Assembly (NCBI GenBank): GCA_937872475.1
Contig: CALMSY010000001.1
Coordinates: 1-24,843, forward strand
Direction: 5' to 3'
DNA from: 67-14 sp020438345
GTDB taxonomy: Bacteria; Actinomycetota; Thermoleophilia; Solirubrobacterales; 70-9
DNA: 24,843 nucleotides
Under the pieces are notes generated by a model, which had not been told where the DNA came from, searched no databases, and worked only from the letters and a program-made list of their open reading frames with translations. Every line of letters begins with the position of its first letter. Position 1 is the stretch's first letter. A program made the position numbers and the translations under genes. Shown piece by piece: positions 22,605 through 24,843 of this stretch.

Positions 22605-24843
22605 CTATTTCCGCTTGAAGGTGTAGTTCCGCTTCTGCGTGTTCGGGTCACCGCCGGTCGGGGTGAACGTGAAGCGCATCAGTGCCTTGAAGGAGCGGGC
22701 CTTGGCTTTCTTGCCGGCCTTCTTCAGCTTCTTGAGCTTCTTCAGACCAGCCTTGGTCGGCTTCAGCAGAACCTTCACGTTGCCGGCCTTCTTCACCTTC
22801 ACCTTGGTGGGCTTGACCAGGGTCGGCTTCTTCTTTTTGGGCTGCTGCTTGGCGGCGAGAGTTCCCGGTCCGGGTAGTTTGATCGTAACCGTCACTGTGC
22901 CCTTCTTCAGGTTCACCTTGCCCTTCTTTGGCAGCTTGAACCTGTTGTCGGGCTTGTTCCCGCCGGGCGTCACCGGGGTGACCGGGGTGACCGGGGTGAC
23001 CGGGGTGAGGCCATCGGCATTGCCTGTCCAGAGCTCCGTGCCATGGGTGCCGTCACTGGCGCTGAAGAAGAGCTTGCCACCGGAAGCCGTGAAGTTGGCG
23101 GGATACGAACCTTCCGCGCCGGCTGCCAGTTCCTGGACCAGAACGGTACCGGCGGCGGTTCCATCCGACTTCCAGACCTCCGTACCCGCCGCGTCACTGC
23201 CGGCAGCGGCAAAGTAGAGCGTGCCGGCGATGTTTGTCGGCCCGGATGAGCCGGAATAGGACCCGTACATGGAACCGTACGGACCGGGCATGATGTCCTT
23301 CACCATCGAGGTGCCGGCTGCGGTTCCGTCACTGGCCCAGAGTTCGCGTCCGTTAGTGCCATCGGTGGCGCCAAAGAAGATCTTGCTGCCCAGCACGGAG
23401 ATTTCGGTCCCGCTATAGCTGGATATTGAGCCGGATCCACCGGTACGTATGTCCTTGACCATCACCGTGCCGGCGTTGGTGCCGTCCGACTTCCAGAGTT
23501 CCCGGCCGCTGCTGCCATCATCTGCGGCGAAGTAGACCGTTCCGGCCATTTCCTTGAGGTCGCGAGGAGAGGAACTGAAGGGGCCGTAATAGTTGGCTCC
23601 GGGTCTTATGTCCTTGACCATCACCGTACCGGCCGCTGTGCCGTCCGACTTCCAGAGTTCCTGGCCGTTGGTGCCGTCATTCGCCGAGAAGTACAGGTTG
23701 GTTCCAACGGCGATTATTTCGGACGGACTAGAGCTGGAAGACCCCGGACGGATGTCCTTGACCATCACCGTTCCGGCCGTAGTGCCGTCGGTCTTCCAGA
23801 GTTCCGTGCCGCTGGTGCCATCATCGGCGGCGAAGTAGACCGTTCCACCTATCGCGGTGAATCCGTACGGGTACGAACTGTTGTAGTAGCCGCCTCCGGG
23901 TTTGATGTCCTTGATCAGGATCGTTCCTGCGGCCGTACCGTCGGACTTCCAAAGCTCGCGGCCAGTTCCCGCACCCTTGGCCGAGAAGTAGAGCGTGCCT
24001 CCGATATCGGTGAGCCCCGACGCATTGGAAGCGCCGCTTGCCGAAAGCACGCTGTCAATCCCAACGGTTCCGGCAGCCGTGCCGTCGGACTTCCAGAAGT
24101 CGCCTGCATCTCCATTCGCAGTGAAATAAAGCGAATCCTTGAAATTCGTGAGGTTATTCGGGTTTGAACCTACCGTCCGGGTGTTGATGTCCTTCAGGAG
24201 GCTGGTCCCGCCTGCAGTTCCGTCCGAGGTCCAGGGTTCGGTCCCGATCGTACCGCCGCTTGCGGCAATGATGAGCTTGCTTCCGACGACTCCAATCGGG
24301 TCACCGGAGTAGTAGCTGTAAAGCGATCCCGTTGAACCGGGACTGATGTCTTTGACAATCGCGGTGCCGGCATTGGTGCCGTCGGTCCTCCAGAGTTCGC
24401 GGCCGCTGGTGCCGTCATTCGCGCTGAAGTACAGGAAGCCACCCAGGTTCTCAAAAGACCTGGGTGAGGATTCGTAACTACCTGGACGGATGTCCTTGAC
24501 AATCGTCGTGCCGGCATTGGTCCCGTCTGACGACCAGAGTTCCCGGCCGTTGGTGCCGTTGTTCGCCGCGAAGTAGAGCTTGCCGCCCATAACCTCGAAC
24601 TCCGTCGAGCTGTAGGTGTAAAACGCGCCGGAGCTGCCTCCTCTGATGTTCTTGACCAGTGTCGTTCCGGCATTGGTGCCGTCCGACTTCCAGAGTTCCC
24701 GGCCATTGGCGCCGTCATCTGCGGTGAAATAGACATTGGAGCCAAGTTCTTTGAAGGACCGGGGATTTGAACCGTAGCTCCCGACATCGATGTCCTTGAC
24801 CAGTGTCGTTCCGGCATTGGTGCCGTCCGACTTCCAGAGTTCC
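22605..24843 (-). CDS. ELWxxDGT repeat protein with Lys-rich C-terminal module (5' end outside the window)
   Basis: 745 residues are visible; the frame stays open to the right edge, so the N-terminus, any signal peptide and further repeats lie outside. Twelve repeats of about 46-56 residues fit ELWKSDGT-xAGT-xxVKDI-xPGS ... L-YF-A-DGT-G, the ELWxxDGT family, probably folding as beta-propeller blades; a thirteenth is degenerate (TELWTGNADG). Two variants read EPW and DFW. Then come a (VTP)4 linker and a basic beta module (TVTVTIKLPGPGTL ... GLKKLKKLKKAGKKAKAR ... FTFTPTGGDP) of a kind common at the C-termini of Thermoleophilia surface proteins. A secreted or surface role is inferred; function unknown. 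Terminators lie just beyond its stop. Confidence 0.88.
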   Translation of the reverse strand, partial: ELWKSDGTNAGTTLVKDIDVGSYGSNPRSFKELGSNVYFTADDGANGRELWKSDGTNAGTTLVKNIRGGSSGAFYTYSSTEFEVMGGKLYFAANNGTNGRELWSSDGTNAGTTIVKDIRPGSYESSPRSFENLGGFLYFSANDGTSGRELWRTDGTNAGTAIVKDISPGSTGSLYSYYSGDPIGVVGSKLIIAASGGTIGTEPWTSDGTAGGTSLLKDINTRTVGSNPNNLTNFKDSLYFTANGDAGDFWKSDGTAAGTVGIDSVLSASGASNASGLTDIGGTLYFSAKGAGTGRELWKSDGTAAGTILIKDIKPGGGYYNSSYPYGFTAIGGTVYFAADDGTSGTELWKTDGTTAGTVMVKDIRPGSSSSSPSEIIAVGTNLYFSANDGTNGQELWKSDGTAAGTVMVKDIRPGANYYGPFSSSPRDLKEMAGTVYFAADDGSSGRELWKSDGTNAGTVMVKDIRTGGSGSISSYSGTEISVLGSKIFFGATDGTNGRELWASDGTAAGTSMVKDIMPGPYGSMYGSYSGSSGPTNIAGTLYFAAAGSDAAGTEVWKSDGTAAGTVLVQELAAGAEGSYPANFTASGGKLFFSASDGTHGTELWTGNADGLTPVTPVTPVTPVTPGGNKPDNRFKLPKKGKVNLKKGTVTVTIKLPGPGTLAAKQQPKKKKPTLVKPTKVKVKKAGNVKVLLKPTKAGLKKLKKLKKAGKKAKARSFKALMRFTFTPTGGDPNTQKRNYTFKRK
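22972..23007 (-). repeat. 9-bp tandem repeat encoding the VTP linker
   Basis: ACCGGGGTG (plus-strand reading) occurs four times in perfect tandem, encoding the VTP-type linker between the propeller repeats and the basic module. Perfect copies suggest slippage and length variation between strains. Confidence 0.9.
23035..24843 (-). repeat. Tandem ~150-bp ELWxxDGT coding repeats
   Basis: Twelve coding units with variable spacing. Some are nearly identical in DNA: 24651-24699 and 24795-24843 are the same over 49 bp at a 144-bp period, so recent duplication or gene conversion is likely. The window ends inside a unit. Confidence 0.88.

Noticed and set aside
22639..23217. Phe/Leu-rich plus-strand frame that looks like a membrane protein
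   Set aside because: It is the reverse complement of the Lys-rich tail (AAG reads as CTT), a known false signal.
23035..24843. Regular repeats that could be taken for a CRISPR array
   Set aside because: Repeats are in frame, vary in length, encode the ELWxxDGT motif and have no unique spacers or cas genes.

Overview
The window is a high-GC stretch of chromosome, most likely from an actinomycete of the class Thermoleophilia (Solirubrobacterales-like). The inference rests on four things: strongly GC-rich third codon positions; frequent GTG/TTG starts, several without a Shine-Dalgarno site but with a -10-like box 6-9 nt upstream (leaderless architecture); secreted proteins built from Ig-like repeats with a strict C-x9-C pair and lysine-rich C-terminal modules; and the ELWxxDGT repeat family. 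No species name can be given from the sequence alone.

Layout. 1-3.8 kb: a ChoD-like GMC flavoprotein (+) converges on a thioredoxin-fold lipoprotein (-), followed by Fe/Mn superoxide dismutase (-), with a strong hairpin between the last two. 3.8-7.0 kb: a secreted GDSL/SGNH hydrolase with six C-x9-C repeats. 7.0-9.1 kb: a tetR-MFS exporter operon (-) with a clear palindromic operator. 9.1-11.9 kb: a TolB-like propeller protein, tRNA-Pro(CGG), a cysteine-less DsbA-fold membrane protein and a small acidic protein (all -). 11.9-14.5 kb: a Nif3-family protein and a long-chain acyl-CoA ligase (+). 14.5-14.9 kb: a gene remnant plus a highly structured ~130-nt element. 14.9-16.1 kb: a patatin-like lipase (-). 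16.2-17.5 kb: DacB/PBP4 (+). 17.5-21.2 kb: a truA-surE-ligA operon (-). 21.3-22.5 kb: a TIGR03032 family protein (+). 22.5-22.6 kb: three tandem hairpins. 22.6 kb to the right edge: a very repetitive ELWxxDGT protein (-) that runs out of the window.

How it works together. Most of the window is ordinary chromosomal backbone: lipid metabolism (GMC oxidase, acyl-CoA ligase, patatin, GDSL hydrolase), oxidative stress and envelope redox proteins (SOD, redoxin lipoprotein, degenerate DsbA), wall remodelling (DacB), drug efflux under TetR control, and housekeeping (LigA, SurE, TruA, tRNA-Pro). I see no phage, CRISPR array, transposase or complete defence system. The least explained part is 14525-14880: a short segment with clear coding character is cut off abruptly by a DNA element that folds, as a plus-strand RNA, into a long rod with internal arms.
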